In this document: piece after piece, positions 14,944 to 23,151 of the stretch
Layout: each line of letters opens with the position of its first letter
How positions within the stretch are numbered: the stretch's first letter is position 1
DNA from: Prochlorococcus marinus XMU1404
GTDB lineage: Bacteria > Cyanobacteriota > Cyanobacteriia > PCC-6307 > Cyanobiaceae
Direction of reading: 5' to 3'
Length of the DNA: 64,000 nt
Assembly: GCF_017696175.1 (NCBI RefSeq)
Contig: NZ_JAAORE010000002.1
Location: 248,001-312,000, forward strand
Notes under the pieces: model-generated
The model's database searches: none
Seen by the model: the letters and a program-made list of their open reading frames with translations, nothing else
Told to the model about the DNA's origin: nothing
Position numbers and translations under genes: made by a program

Positions 14944-15597
14944 ATGAAAAAAACTGAAAGAGTTGAAATAATTAGAAAAGAACTTAAAAAGCTATATCCA
15001 ACACCTCCAATACCTCTTGAGCATTCAAATGCATATACACTTTTAGTCGCAGTAGTTTTAAGTGCACAATCAACTGATAAGAAAGTTAATGAATTAACAA
15101 AAAGCTTATTTAAAGTTGCAGATAACCCAGAAAAGATGGTGAAGCTTGGTATTAACGGTATTTATGAATATATAAAATTTTTAGGACTATCTAATCAAAA
15201 ATCAAAGAACATTTATAACCTATCTAGACTATTGATAGAAAAACATAAAAGTATAGTTCCAGATACCTTTGAAAAGCTTGAATCTCTCCCAGGAGTGGGT
15301 CATAAAACAGCATCAGTTGTAATGTCACAAGTTTTTAAAATCCCCTCATTCCCAGTGGATACTCACATACACCGATTGTCACAAAGATGGGGGCTATCAA
15401 ATGGAGATAGTGTAATTAAAACAGAAAAAGACCTGAAAAAAATATTTCCTATTGATGAATGGAATACCTTACATTTGCAAATAATCTTTTACGGTCGAGA
15501 ATACTGCACAGCAAGAGGCTGTGATGGAACAAAGTGTTATTTATGTCGTACACTTTATCCCAAAAGAAAAAAGAAATTTATATGTAAAAAGCCATGA
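14944..15597 (+). CDS. nth: endonuclease III, DNA glycosylase/AP lyase
   Basis: 217 residues. It has the helix-hairpin-helix LPGVGHKTAS with catalytic Lys121 and the catalytic Asp139 in FPVDTHIHRL, at the same places as the E. coli enzyme. It removes oxidised pyrimidines and cuts the abasic site. The C-terminal iron-sulfur loop has Cys at 188, 193, 198, 201 and 214, which does not fit the usual C-x6-C-x2-C-x5-C spacing. Whether a 4Fe-4S cluster forms cannot be decided from sequence. It is divergent from the FbpC-like gene. Confidence 0.93.
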   Translation: MKKTERVEIIRKELKKLYPTPPIPLEHSNAYTLLVAVVLSAQSTDKKVNELTKSLFKVADNPEKMVKLGINGIYEYIKFLGLSNQKSKNIYNLSRLLIEKHKSIVPDTFEKLESLPGVGHKTASVVMSQVFKIPSFPVDTHIHRLSQRWGLSNGDSVIKTEKDLKKIFPIDEWNTLHLQIIFYGREYCTARGCDGTKCYLCRTLYPKRKKKFICKKP

Positions 15598-15631
15598 GAA
15601 ATATATATAATAATTTAATTACTTTTTTATT

Positions 15632-16291
15632 ATGAAAATAGCAATTACTGGTGCATCGGGGAAAACAGGTTATAGAATTTCTGAAGAAGCAGTTAAAAAA
15701 GGATATAAAGTAAGGCAAATCATTAGAAAGAACTCAAAAGTTTCAGAAGGCCTTAAGAGTCTAGAAACAATTAGAGTTTCATTAGATAAAAAAGAGGATC
15801 TAGATAAAGCTTTAAAAGATATTGATGCTTTGATAATTGCCACTGGTGCGAGAGCTTCTTTAGATTTAACTGGTCCTGCAAAGGTTGATGCACTAGGTGT
15901 ATACAGGCAATTAGAGAGTTGCAAAAGGGTAGGTATTAAGAGAATTATTTTGGTAAGTTCACTTTGTACTGGTAAATTATTTCATCCCTTAAACCTGTTT
16001 GGGTTAATTCTTATTTGGAAGAAAATAGGTGAAAATTACCTACGAAATTCAAATTTAGAATGGACTATTATTAGACCTGGAGGATTAAAGGAAAGTGAAG
16101 ATATTAAATCAGAAAATATAAATTATTCAAAAGAGGATACTCAAATTAATGGCTCAATCCCAAGAAGATTAGTAGCGAAATGTTGTATAGATTCGTTAAA
16201 AAACAAAGACTCCATAAATAAATTAATAGAAGTAACAAGTTCAAGTAAAAATAAAAAGATATCTTTTAAAAAAGCTATGCAAATGATTTAA
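15632..16291 (+). CDS. NAD(P)-binding atypical short-chain dehydrogenase (NmrA-like)
   Basis: 219 residues with the Rossmann motif TGASGKTGYRI at the N-terminus and a PGGLKESEDI segment after the expected active-site region. It has the short form of the extended/atypical SDR group, near plant and cyanobacterial proteins that handle tetrapyrrole or quinone partners. A catalytic YxxxK is not clear, so it may bind NAD(P)H without classical dehydrogenase activity. It follows nth by 34 bases and may share its transcript. Confidence 0.8.
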   Translation: MKIAITGASGKTGYRISEEAVKKGYKVRQIIRKNSKVSEGLKSLETIRVSLDKKEDLDKALKDIDALIIATGARASLDLTGPAKVDALGVYRQLESCKRVGIKRIILVSSLCTGKLFHPLNLFGLILIWKKIGENYLRNSNLEWTIIRPGGLKESEDIKSENINYSKEDTQINGSIPRRLVAKCCIDSLKNKDSINKLIEVTSSSKNKKISFKKAMQMI

Positions 16292-16319
16292 AAAATGTAA
16301 ATATATAAAATAAAAACTT

Positions 16320-16508
16320 ATGAAAATAAACCCAAAAATTGACGCATTACAACTAATGCTCACTGACTTGAGAACAAGAAATGAACCTATAAGACATAAG
16401 GCTGCATTTAAAGGTTGTCAGCCAGAATTTCAAAGTCTTGTGTCAAGGTTAATAAAGCAGTTAGAGGAAGAATTGATTTCCGAAAAGCTTATAAATCGTG
16501 ATATTTAA
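16320..16508 (+). CDS. conserved small protein, 62 aa
   Basis: ATG at 16320, 28 bases after the dehydrogenase. Soluble, helical, with RTRNEPIRHKAAFKGCQPEF, then QSLVSRLIKQLEEEL. It looks like the small picocyanobacterial proteins found beside housekeeping genes. No known domain. It converges with the PPC-glutaredoxin gene, 10 bases between stops. Confidence 0.65.
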   Translation: MKINPKIDALQLMLTDLRTRNEPIRHKAAFKGCQPEFQSLVSRLIKQLEEELISEKLINRDI

Positions 16509-16518
16509 AAAATTAAGA

Positions 16519-17130
16519 TCATTTAAATGAACTTAAATTATCTAATTTTACTTGTTCTGATAGTTCATCATATCCTCCAAAAAATTTATTATCCAGAAAT
16601 ATTTGAGGGAAAGTATTGTGGTTACTTTTAAACATTATTTTTTGAAAGCTTTCATCATTATCAATTAAAGTAACTTCATGACAGATAGATAAAGAATTAA
16701 GTAACCTAATTGCTCTTTTAGACCAAGGACAATCTTTTAAAATATAAACTTTTACTCGTGATTTATTTTTAAATAAATCATGACTTGAGATATTAATAAT
16801 TTTTTGTTCAAAAGAAATTAATAATATATCAGTACCTTTTTTTACAATACATCCCTGCTCAAGATGCCCGCCAAAGACATTACATCCCTCATCTGCAAAA
16901 CTCAAATGTAAATGAACATTTCCTTTATTAAAATGACCGTTTAGAGATACTATCTCTAGATTTCCTTCAAATTTATTTATCTCCTGATTTCCTGGGCATT
17001 GAATACAAACTGTTCTAAGATTTCCAACCACTCCAGAAACATAACCGTATAAATTATTCAATAAAGAATATTCTTTAATTGAATTTTTCAAATCAGATTC
17101 TGGAGATAGCTTTAGGCTATGAGGCTGCAT
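16519..17130 (-). CDS. PPC (DUF296) domain fused to glutaredoxin
   Basis: 203 residues. Residues 1-120 form a PPC/DUF296 domain, with its histidine signature GHFNKGNVHLHLSFAD (H73, H75) and NVFGGHLEQGC. Residues 125-203 are a glutaredoxin: VYILKDCPWSKRAIRLL with active site CPWS at 134-137, then TFPQIFLDNKFFGGYDEL, which carries the cis-Pro and glutathione-binding GGYDEL. The second Cys of a dithiol CPxC site is Ser, so a monothiol mechanism is expected. PPC domains bind DNA or metals, so the fusion may couple glutathione redox state to a regulatory function. Both domains are clear; the joint function is inference. Confidence 0.85.
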   Translation of the reverse strand: MQPHSLKLSPESDLKNSIKEYSLLNNLYGYVSGVVGNLRTVCIQCPGNQEINKFEGNLEIVSLNGHFNKGNVHLHLSFADEGCNVFGGHLEQGCIVKKGTDILLISFEQKIINISSHDLFKNKSRVKVYILKDCPWSKRAIRLLNSLSICHEVTLIDNDESFQKIMFKSNHNTFPQIFLDNKFFGGYDELSEQVKLDNLSSFK

Positions 17131-17315
17131 TAGATATTATTAATAATTTTGTAATATAAAACATCATGAATCACAAAGAGAAGTTGAGTTCATAATCTTT
17201 AGGATTATAATTTAAATTTAATCTCGAAATTTAACATTACTATTATTAATAGTAGTTTTCAAAATTAAGTAAGCTTCTTGAGACTGTAATATACTTTTAA
17301 TATAGAAAAATTAAT

Positions 17316-17855
17316 TTGTTAACTAGAAAAATTCTTCAAAATTTGTCATTAAATATTCCTAACTTATTATCGATATCTCGCCTTTTCCTTGTATTTCCCC
17401 TAATACTTTTTTTAGAAATTGATAGACCTTTTTATGTTTTTATTTTGATTATTATTGGTGGTTTAACTGATTATTTTGACGGGCTAATTGCAAGAAAATT
17501 TAATCTTAAAACAAGATTAGGAGCTATCCTTGATCCCTTAAGCGATAAAGTATTCTATTTGATTCCTTTAGTTTTCCTTTGCAAAAATAATTTAATACCT
17601 TTCTGGTCTTTAACATTAATTTTATTTAGAGAATTAATAATATCTAGCCTGAGGAACCTTGCAAAAGATGGTTTGCCGGCATCTCAATTAGGAAAGTTTA
17701 AAACATTTTTCTTTTTTATTTCAGTAATCACATTCTTCTCGCCATTAAAAATAGGTTTATTGGACAATTTAGCTTTAGTTTTTTATTGGATGGGATTCTT
17801 ACTGACTTTTTTCACTTTATTTGGTTATTTAAGAATTAAAAAGAATCCTATCTGA
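17316..17855 (+). CDS. pgsA: CDP-diacylglycerol-glycerol-3-phosphate phosphatidyltransferase
   Basis: 179 residues from TTG at 17316. The CDP-alcohol phosphotransferase signature is complete: DYFDGLIARKFNLKTRLGAI followed by LDPLSDK (DG..AR........G...D...D). Several membrane helices. It makes phosphatidylglycerol phosphate, the first committed step to PG, an essential thylakoid lipid. Its 3' end overlaps the convergent epimerase gene by 27 bases. Confidence 0.93.
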   Translation: MLTRKILQNLSLNIPNLLSISRLFLVFPLILFLEIDRPFYVFILIIIGGLTDYFDGLIARKFNLKTRLGAILDPLSDKVFYLIPLVFLCKNNLIPFWSLTLILFRELIISSLRNLAKDGLPASQLGKFKTFFFFISVITFFSPLKIGLLDNLALVFYWMGFLLTFFTLFGYLRIKKNPI

Positions 17856-18749
17856 ATTTTTTTCAAACCCCTCATTCTTTTTAAAATTAAAATCGTTCAC
17901 AAAACTATCCTTTAACCCATTAAGCAAATCAAAATTTGGTTCCCAATCCAAATCATTCTTAATCTTAGAAATATCAGTCTGATAATGATTTAATCTAATT
18001 GGAAATCCCTTTCGAGATTTTGGATCTAATTTTTGATAATCAAATGTTCTTAATGAAATCTCATTTTGGTTTAATCCAAGAACTTTTGCACAGAAATAAA
18101 TCAATCCCTTAATAGTAACGCCTCTTTCACCTGAACAGTTGTAAATATTATTTTCAGAATTTTCAAATTTTATGCACCTAATCATTACATCAGTAAGATC
18201 TGAAACATGTCCAAGCTGAGTGATTAAAGACCCGTCCCCAGGGATTGGTATGGATTTATAAGTAAATAACCTTTCAAAAAACCAATTTTCAATTTTATTA
18301 TAATTTCCTGGTCCATAAATATAAGTAGGTCTAAAACTTGTAAAAGGAATTTTTTGATTTATCAACCAATTTTCCGTCTCAAACTTTCCTTTGTGCCGAC
18401 TATCTGGGTCAATCGGATCATCCTCAGATAATGGTAATTCACAATTATCTTTATAAACGCCTGCAGAGCTGACATATATATATCTCTGGAAAGAGTTATC
18501 TAAATTTTCTATAAGAAGTTTAGTTTGTTTTAACTCTCGTCCAGAGATATCATAAACGACATCATACTTTTCATTTTTTAGCTTAACTATACTTTCTAAA
18601 TTATCCCTATCCCCCTTAATTAAATTTGTATTTTCAGGATTAGCTTTATTACCTCTCGTAAAAATATCTATATCATGATTTTGATTTAATAACTTTTCAA
18701 CCAAAGACTTTCCAACAAATCTAGTGCCACCCATTACAAGAATTTTCAT
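17829..18749 (-). CDS. NAD-dependent epimerase-like protein, CSP41-like
   Basis: 306 residues from ATG at 18749; a TTG two codons earlier is less likely. The Rossmann start is MKILVMGGTRFVGKSLVEKL, and an SSAGVY...RPTYIYGPGNY block is in the middle. The proteins it resembles include chloroplast CSP41 (stem-loop RNA-binding, ribosome-associated) and cyanobacterial epimerases. The catalytic YxxxK is not obvious (SAGVYKDN at that place), as in CSP41 proteins. It may be an RNA-binding factor instead of an enzyme. Confidence 0.75.
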   Translation of the reverse strand: MKILVMGGTRFVGKSLVEKLLNQNHDIDIFTRGNKANPENTNLIKGDRDNLESIVKLKNEKYDVVYDISGRELKQTKLLIENLDNSFQRYIYVSSAGVYKDNCELPLSEDDPIDPDSRHKGKFETENWLINQKIPFTSFRPTYIYGPGNYNKIENWFFERLFTYKSIPIPGDGSLITQLGHVSDLTDVMIRCIKFENSENNIYNCSGERGVTIKGLIYFCAKVLGLNQNEISLRTFDYQKLDPKSRKGFPIRLNHYQTDISKIKNDLDWEPNFDLLNGLKDSFVNDFNFKKNEGFEKNSDRILFNS

Positions 18750-18841
18750 ATTCAAAAAATATTTAACTGAAGTAGTAATCTTAAATAGGATTACATATTG
18801 AATAGTACTACTAAGAAGTAATTAATGAAAAGGATGTTTCT

Positions 18842-19609
18842 ATGGAACTAATACCAGCTATTGATTTAATGAATGGCAAGTGCGTAAGGCTTTTTAAAGG
18901 TGACTTTAATAAAAAAAAAGATTTCAAAAAAGAGCCTCATGAGCAAGCAAAATTTTGGGAAAGCGAAGGAGCAAAATATATTCATATAGTTGATTTGGAT
19001 GCTGCAAAAACTGGATCCCCTGCCAACGATAAATCAATAAAAGAGATTGTGAAAGCTATTAAAATTCCTATTCAAATAGGTGGAGGAATAAGGTCTAAAG
19101 AAAGGATAGAACAATTATTTTCTTATGGTATTGAGAAAGTTATAATGGGGACTTCTGCAATAGAAAATAAAGAATTAGTCAAAAACTTATCAAATAAATT
19201 TCCTGGAAGGATAATTGTTGGTATTGATGCAAAAGACGGAAAAGTTAGTACAAGGGGGTGGCTCAAGCAATCTAATATTTTAGCCAAAGACCTTGTAAGA
19301 GAGTTTTCTTCATTTAAAATCGCAAGTTTTATTGTTACGGATATAAATACAGATGGTACTTTAGAGGGAACTAATGAAGAATTCATAAAAAGTATTCTTG
19401 AGATTACAGATATCCCAGTGATAGCCTCAGGAGGTGTTGGTTCGATTTCTGATTTATTATCTTTAGTAAAATTTGAAAATTATGGACTCTTCGGTGTTAT
19501 TGTTGGTAAAGCTTTGTATGAAAATAAATTTACAATTAGAGAAGCGAATAGTGTATTGTCATCTGAAAGACTATCTGACTATGATTTAAAAAACGATTAT
19601 AACGCTTAA
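18842..19609 (+). CDS. hisA: phosphoribosylformimino-AICAR ribonucleotide isomerase
   Basis: 255 residues, a TIM barrel. The N-terminus MELIPAIDLMNGKCVRLFKG carries the catalytic Asp8; PIQIGGGIRS, GIDAKDGKVSTRGW with the second Asp, and VIASGGVGS mark the two phosphate-binding half-barrels. It isomerises ProFAR to PRFAR in histidine synthesis. It is a single gene here, divergent from the CSP41-like gene. Confidence 0.96.
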   Translation: MELIPAIDLMNGKCVRLFKGDFNKKKDFKKEPHEQAKFWESEGAKYIHIVDLDAAKTGSPANDKSIKEIVKAIKIPIQIGGGIRSKERIEQLFSYGIEKVIMGTSAIENKELVKNLSNKFPGRIIVGIDAKDGKVSTRGWLKQSNILAKDLVREFSSFKIASFIVTDINTDGTLEGTNEEFIKSILEITDIPVIASGGVGSISDLLSLVKFENYGLFGVIVGKALYENKFTIREANSVLSSERLSDYDLKNDYNA

Positions 19610-19697
19610 AGAAGATGAAAATTGATACCTCTAGAGATTAATGGAAAAAGTTAATCGCTATGTGATGGAGTAGAACTAAACCAGTTATGGAAGATTA

Positions 19698-19883
19698 TTA
19701 ATAACCAATATTATTTCTAGGATTAGTTATGTAAATTATTAGATTTAGAACATAATTAGCAGGCAAGTTTAATGGCTTCAAAAGAAGTAAAGCCATACCT
19801 TGAGTCAAGTTAAATCCCTTATCTTCCATATATAAAGAAGAGTCATACATATTCAGTATAAATAAACTGTCAATTACAAACAA
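19698..19883 (-). CDS. doubtful small gene or gene remnant, about 61 aa
   Basis: The frame is open from about 19970 down to 19698, but the only start is a weak TTG at 19883. Residues such as SSLYMEDKGFNLTQGMALLL, then LKPLNLPANYVLNLI, look more protein-like than random AT-rich sequence. It could be a degraded end of a larger gene or a small membrane-associated protein. No neighbour explains it. Confidence 0.3.
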   Translation of the reverse strand: MFVIDSLFILNMYDSSLYMEDKGFNLTQGMALLLLKPLNLPANYVLNLIIYITNPRNNIGY

Positions 19884-20062
19884 ACAATGATTAAATTTAA
19901 CATAAGAATTTATTGGAAAAATAATTTCAAAAAAGTCAAAATATTTAAATACTATTATTAAAAAATTTTATATCAGTACTGCTTAATTTTATGTTCATGA
20001 AAGAATAGATAATCCTCGTAATAAATACAAAAACACTAAAGTTTTAAAGTTCTTAAACATCA

Positions 20063-20233
20063 ATGAACTATCTCTTTGCAAGTAAAAGATTTAAAGCAAT
20101 AATTGGTATTGGCATAGTTGCTATAAGTATTGGTGCAATATCAAAAAAAGAAATTAGTTATCCGGCAGGAGGATGCCTGAAAGGGGTTCAAGTATTTACT
20201 TTAAAAAAGGAAATAAATAAGGACATTATCTAA
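20063..20233 (+). CDS. small single-span membrane protein, 56 aa
   Basis: ATG at 20063, stop at 20231-20233. A basic start (ASKRFK) leads into a helix (AIIGIGIVAISIGAI), then ISYPAGGCLKGVQVFTLKKE. Composition is gene-like. No homologue recognised. It stands alone in the second small-gene patch. Confidence 0.5.
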   Translation: MNYLFASKRFKAIIGIGIVAISIGAISKKEISYPAGGCLKGVQVFTLKKEINKDII

Positions 20234-21048
20234 TAATCTTATTACATTATTCTTAATTATTATATCCAGTCAACTTTAATGATTAGTTGAGTTTTCGTTA
20301 GTATACCTAGAATTATTTTCCCCATTGATTTCCCAGAAGAAAAACCATCAATCTTTTATCAATTTACAATTGAATTTGTGAGTTTTGATGTCTTTTGAGA
20401 CCTCTAATAAATTAAGTTACTTATAAACTTCCTTTCCATAAGTTAAATTTGATTAATGAAATTAGGACTCTAAATATGCAGAATATGTAACTACAAAATT
20501 ATATTTAAGTTAAATAAAAACTCCATAAATTCTTAGTGACTTTAAGAAGTAAATATAAATCCTCTCTCAAAATAAGAAAGGTATCTGAGCGCAGTATTTG
20601 GTAAATATTAAAAAAGCAAAAAATGAGATTAATAAGCGTTTCATATATTTACTACTTTTCTTAAATGCTTTCTAACTATTTTATCAAGCAAAATACCCAT
20701 AACTTTGTTTTATGTTTCTGTATTTGGTGCAGATTTTCTAGAACATCACATATTTGATCTAGGGTGTCTTTATTTAATTCAGTTACCGCTATTAAGATAT
20801 AAGGTATTAATGTTCCAGTTTAGTTCACAAGTAGATATACATGATTATTGTATTAATTTTTTTTTATTGCTATTTTTTTAATGCGGGCTAAGGTTCATTT
20901 CTCCACGAGGATTTAGTCCGCTGAATTTTAAGGAGTCAATTAATTTTAGGATTCATTTTTTAGCTATTACTTAGAAATAGTTTCACAAATATTTATTATT
21001 GCTTAATTTCTATTTTACATAGTAATTTTTTTTCATATGCATGATAGA
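20234..21048. other. intergenic stretch of about 815 bases with no convincing gene
   Basis: All frames are short. The longest is a plus-strand frame near 20710-20880 without ATG, rich in Phe and Leu. The stretch contains one G/C-rich hairpin (20883-20921) that stands out from the AT background. It may hold decayed genes or an RNA gene. It precedes copy B of the RHH module. Confidence 0.5.
20883..20921. other. candidate structured RNA hairpin
   Basis: GCGGGCTAA (20883-20891) pairs with TTAGTCCGC (20913-20921) in nine pairs including one G-T wobble. The 21-base loop can form an inner CTC/GAG pair. No T run follows on either strand, so it is not a simple terminator. The strand is undetermined. 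Confidence 0.35.
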
Positions 21049-21061
21049 AAGTGTAACACTT
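21049..21061. promoter_or_regulatory. palindrome AAGTGTAACACTT at the 3' end of RHH copy B
   Basis: A perfect 6+1+6 palindrome just outside the stop of the RHH-like gene (21063). The same palindrome with centre C (AAGTGTCACACTT) lies at 21441-21453 before the gene's start. Copy A has a related element in the same place. Confidence 0.5.
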
Positions 21062-21062
21062 C

Positions 21063-21428
21063 TTATTCAAAAATATTGTTATTTTGCTTCATAACTTTCT
21101 TGAAATATTTATACTCAATAAATTCTTGCATCATTTTGATATTATCAGAGATTGATTTTTTATTGACTTTATAATCATCGCTATTACTTGTAAATTTATT
21201 ACTTTTAGAGAATGGTTCTTGATCAAAGGAATCATTGATTAAAACTTTTTGATTACATTTATTTATTGGGAAAGAGTCCCCTAATACACCTCTAGACCTT
21301 AATGCTTCTTCAACCAATAAACCTGTGATTTTTGACTGACTAAATTCATTAGCTTTACACAATTTCTCAATAATTTCATGAACTTCTTCAGTCGGCAAAA
21401 AACCAATTCTTTTCCTCTGAGAGGGCAT
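21063..21428 (-). CDS. ribbon-helix-helix-like DNA-binding protein, copy B
   Basis: 121 residues from ATG at 21428 (MPSQRKR); a start seven codons earlier would run into the operator repeats and breaks the match with copy A. Strand RIGFLP, helix TEEVHEIIEKLCKANE, then FSQSKITGLLVEEALRSRG fit an RHH fold and align with copy A without gaps over about 50 residues. The linker is longer than in copy A, and the C-terminal helix (MMQEFIEYKYFKKVMKQ) is similar. It is divergent from a one-helix microprotein. Palindromes flank it on both sides. An autorepressor is the likely role. Confidence 0.65.
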   Translation of the reverse strand: MPSQRKRIGFLPTEEVHEIIEKLCKANEFSQSKITGLLVEEALRSRGVLGDSFPINKCNQKVLINDSFDQEPFSKSNKFTSNSDDYKVNKKSISDNIKMMQEFIEYKYFKKVMKQNNNIFE

Positions 21429-21440
21429 AATAATAAATTT

Positions 21441-21479
21441 AAGTGTCACACTTGCGCATTACAAGTGTTGCACTATATT
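21441..21479 (+). promoter_or_regulatory. divergent control region B with palindromic operators
   Basis: AAGTGTCACACTT (21441-21453) is a perfect palindrome. CACTTG (21449-21454) and CAAGTG (21462-21467) form a wider inverted repeat. TTGCGC (21452-21457), 16 bases and TATATT (21474-21479) give the promoter for the microprotein at 21505, with the same 16-base spacing as copy A. AAGTGTTGCACTATATT is shared exactly with 7395-7411. Confidence 0.7.
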
Positions 21480-21504
21480 TGATTTAAGTCAACTAATTTT
21501 TGTT

Positions 21505-21657
21505 ATGTATGTATTGATATTACCTGTCGGATTTATTCTCTGGTATTTAGCTTACGATGCAAAACCTATTATTAATGATGAAGTAACACTTCACTGGAAA
21601 GAGAAGAATACAAATAAAAGAAATAAACTTATAAATATAATTAACAAAAACTTTTAA
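21505..21657 (+). CDS. one-helix microprotein of RHH module, copy B (50 aa)
   Basis: ATG at 21505, stop at 21655-21657. The hydrophobic start is YVLILPVGFILWYLAY, followed by DAKPIINDEVTLHWKEKNTN and a basic end. It lies 25 bases after the -10, as in copy A. The N-terminal helix with the LP..F/G pattern is the part shared with copy A; the tails differ (acidic in A, basic in B). Confidence 0.6.
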   Translation: MYVLILPVGFILWYLAYDAKPIINDEVTLHWKEKNTNKRNKLINIINKNF

Positions 21658-21833
21658 AACTGACTGCCAACAAATTTTGACCATTCCTTGTGTTTGTAAT
21701 CTAGATCTGAGATTAACTGTTTTTGATAATTATATTTGAGTTGATTCTCGTTAAGAGATTTTTTGGTGATCAGCATCTCTTTGGAGAAAAAATCAGGATT
21801 ATTAGTACTTTCAAATTTCTTTTTGATATCCAT
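21654..21833 (-). CDS. small soluble protein, 59 aa
   Basis: ATG at 21833, stop at 21654-21656, overlapping the end of the convergent microprotein by 4 bases. Charged and helical (MDIKKKFESTNNPDFFSKEM, then KYNYQKQLISDLDYKHKEWS). Good composition for a real gene, no domain recognised. Confidence 0.5.
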   Translation of the reverse strand: MDIKKKFESTNNPDFFSKEMLITKKSLNENQLKYNYQKQLISDLDYKHKEWSKFVGSQF

Positions 21834-21995
21834 TAAAAAAATTAATCTATTATTTTTATATGATTTAACTACCTTTAGTCTTAGAATTTTTATATTATTT
21901 TTATATTTACTTAATATATAATTTTGGCAAGTTTGTAAAAATAATTAATTTATTAAATAAAAAAGGCTATATTAAAGAAAACTTATTTTTGACTT

Positions 21996-22187
21996 ATGAA
22001 TATTAAGGAGAGAGGAATAACTGTTGGAGATTTACTAATTACATTAATAATAATCCTCACTACTACAATATTATTAAAAACATTTAACAAGGATAAGAAA
22101 ACAGCAGTTAATAATATTAATCAAGAAGAAGTATCTTATGAGAAAACTTCGTTACCAAAAATCCATTTAAACATTATGCCTAAATAA
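21996..22187 (+). CDS. small membrane protein, 63 aa
   Basis: ATG at 21996. MNIKERGITVGDLLITLIII, then LTTTILLKTF, gives one membrane helix after a short charged head; the tail is soluble (NKDKKTAVNNINQEEVSYE). The head resembles the N-terminus of type IV pilin-like proteins in layout (charged, then hydrophobic) but has no G/F-T-L-I-E cleavage motif. Function unknown. Confidence 0.6.
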   Translation: MNIKERGITVGDLLITLIIILTTTILLKTFNKDKKTAVNNINQEEVSYEKTSLPKIHLNIMPK

Positions 22188-22318
22188 TATATTTCTAATT
22201 TTTATTTATTTAATATTGAAAACTCATAATTAGCACATATATATTAATTACCTGATCTCTTATTTAATTTTTTTGTATTTAAATCTAGGCAAATTATAGT
22301 TTAAATTGCATAAGTAAA

Positions 22319-22486
22319 TTAATGAAATGTTTTTGAGCTTTCCCATTTTAAATTATCCTTTAAATCATTGATATCACTTGATAGATAAACTAAATTTACC
22401 ATTTGCAGGATTTGTGTTTTATCTAGCCTTTCAATAGCTATGAGTTTGTTGAGCATTTCTAAAACAGATTTATCATTAATATTCAT
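22319..22486 (-). CDS. small helical protein, 55 aa
   Basis: The ATG at 22486 gives MNINDKSVLEMLNKLIAIER, then LDKTQILQMVNLVYLS; the longer frame from 22507 adds seven hydrophobic residues and is less likely. Helical, soluble, gene-like. No recognised domain. Confidence 0.5.
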   Translation of the reverse strand: MNINDKSVLEMLNKLIAIERLDKTQILQMVNLVYLSSDINDLKDNLKWESSKTFH

Positions 22487-22691
22487 TATCGATAATGCAA
22501 AAAACAAAGCTACTTTAATAAATAATTCTATCTTAAAAATTTAAAATTACTACTAAAATTTTTAACATATTTGTTGCTGAATATAAAATATAAATATTAA
22601 TTTTTGAATATAACACTCTTAATATCAAGTCAAATTATAAAGCTCACTTTCTTATAAATTCGTTTATTGTAAAAAAAAAAGAAACATACAA

Positions 22692-22862
22692 ATGAAAAAA
22701 GACTCTAGAAAAGATTACATTAATAGAGATGAAGTAAACGAAATGATTGAATCAGCTATTAGAAGACATAATAGAAGATCCACAATAATTTCAAGCGTAC
22801 TTGGCTGGATCCTAATAGGGGGCTATTCATTTGGACTTTTTCAAGCGGTACAAAATGTCTAA
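22692..22862 (+). CDS. small single-span membrane protein, 56 aa
   Basis: ATG at 22692, stop at 22860-22862. A charged N-terminal half (KKDSRKDYINRDEVNEMIES, then AIRRHNRRS) is followed by one helix (IISSVLGWILIGGYSFGLF). The positive residues just before the helix predict the N-terminus in the cytosol. No function recognised. Confidence 0.6.
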   Translation: MKKDSRKDYINRDEVNEMIESAIRRHNRRSTIISSVLGWILIGGYSFGLFQAVQNV

Positions 22863-22925
22863 CTAATTTTTTCCATCAAACATAACAAGATGGATGATAG
22901 ATTAATATAAGTTTTAGTATTTATT

Positions 22926-23147
22926 ATGAGGGAATATATTGAAGAAAATTTAACAGTTATTAGAAAATATTTAAAAAAACGAAAAAAAGTTTTATCAAAC
23001 TTGAATAATGAATCGATAATGTCAGAATTCAAAGAGTGGTCGAAAGATCCTTTGCCGGAATTAGAATCAATATGGACTCTACCCGACTTAACGAGCAATG
23101 AAAGATTAAAAAATTTTTGTCGCTCAATAAAGAAAGAAATAAGATAA
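22926..23147 (+). CDS. small soluble protein, 73 aa
   Basis: ATG at 22926. Charged and helical (EENLTVIRKYLKKRKKVLSN) with a C-terminal DPLPELESIWTLPDLTSNER. The minus-strand frame over the same bases is longer, but its protein is a low-complexity Phe/Ser/Leu string, so the plus strand is chosen. No recognised domain. Confidence 0.6.
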   Translation: MREYIEENLTVIRKYLKKRKKVLSNLNNESIMSEFKEWSKDPLPELESIWTLPDLTSNERLKNFCRSIKKEIR

Positions 23148-23151
23148 TTTA

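Noticed and set aside
20660-20880. Open plus-strand frame with FGADFLEHHIFDLGCLYLI
   Set aside because: No ATG or GTG start, only a TTG; no family seen. May be a decayed gene, but unsupported.
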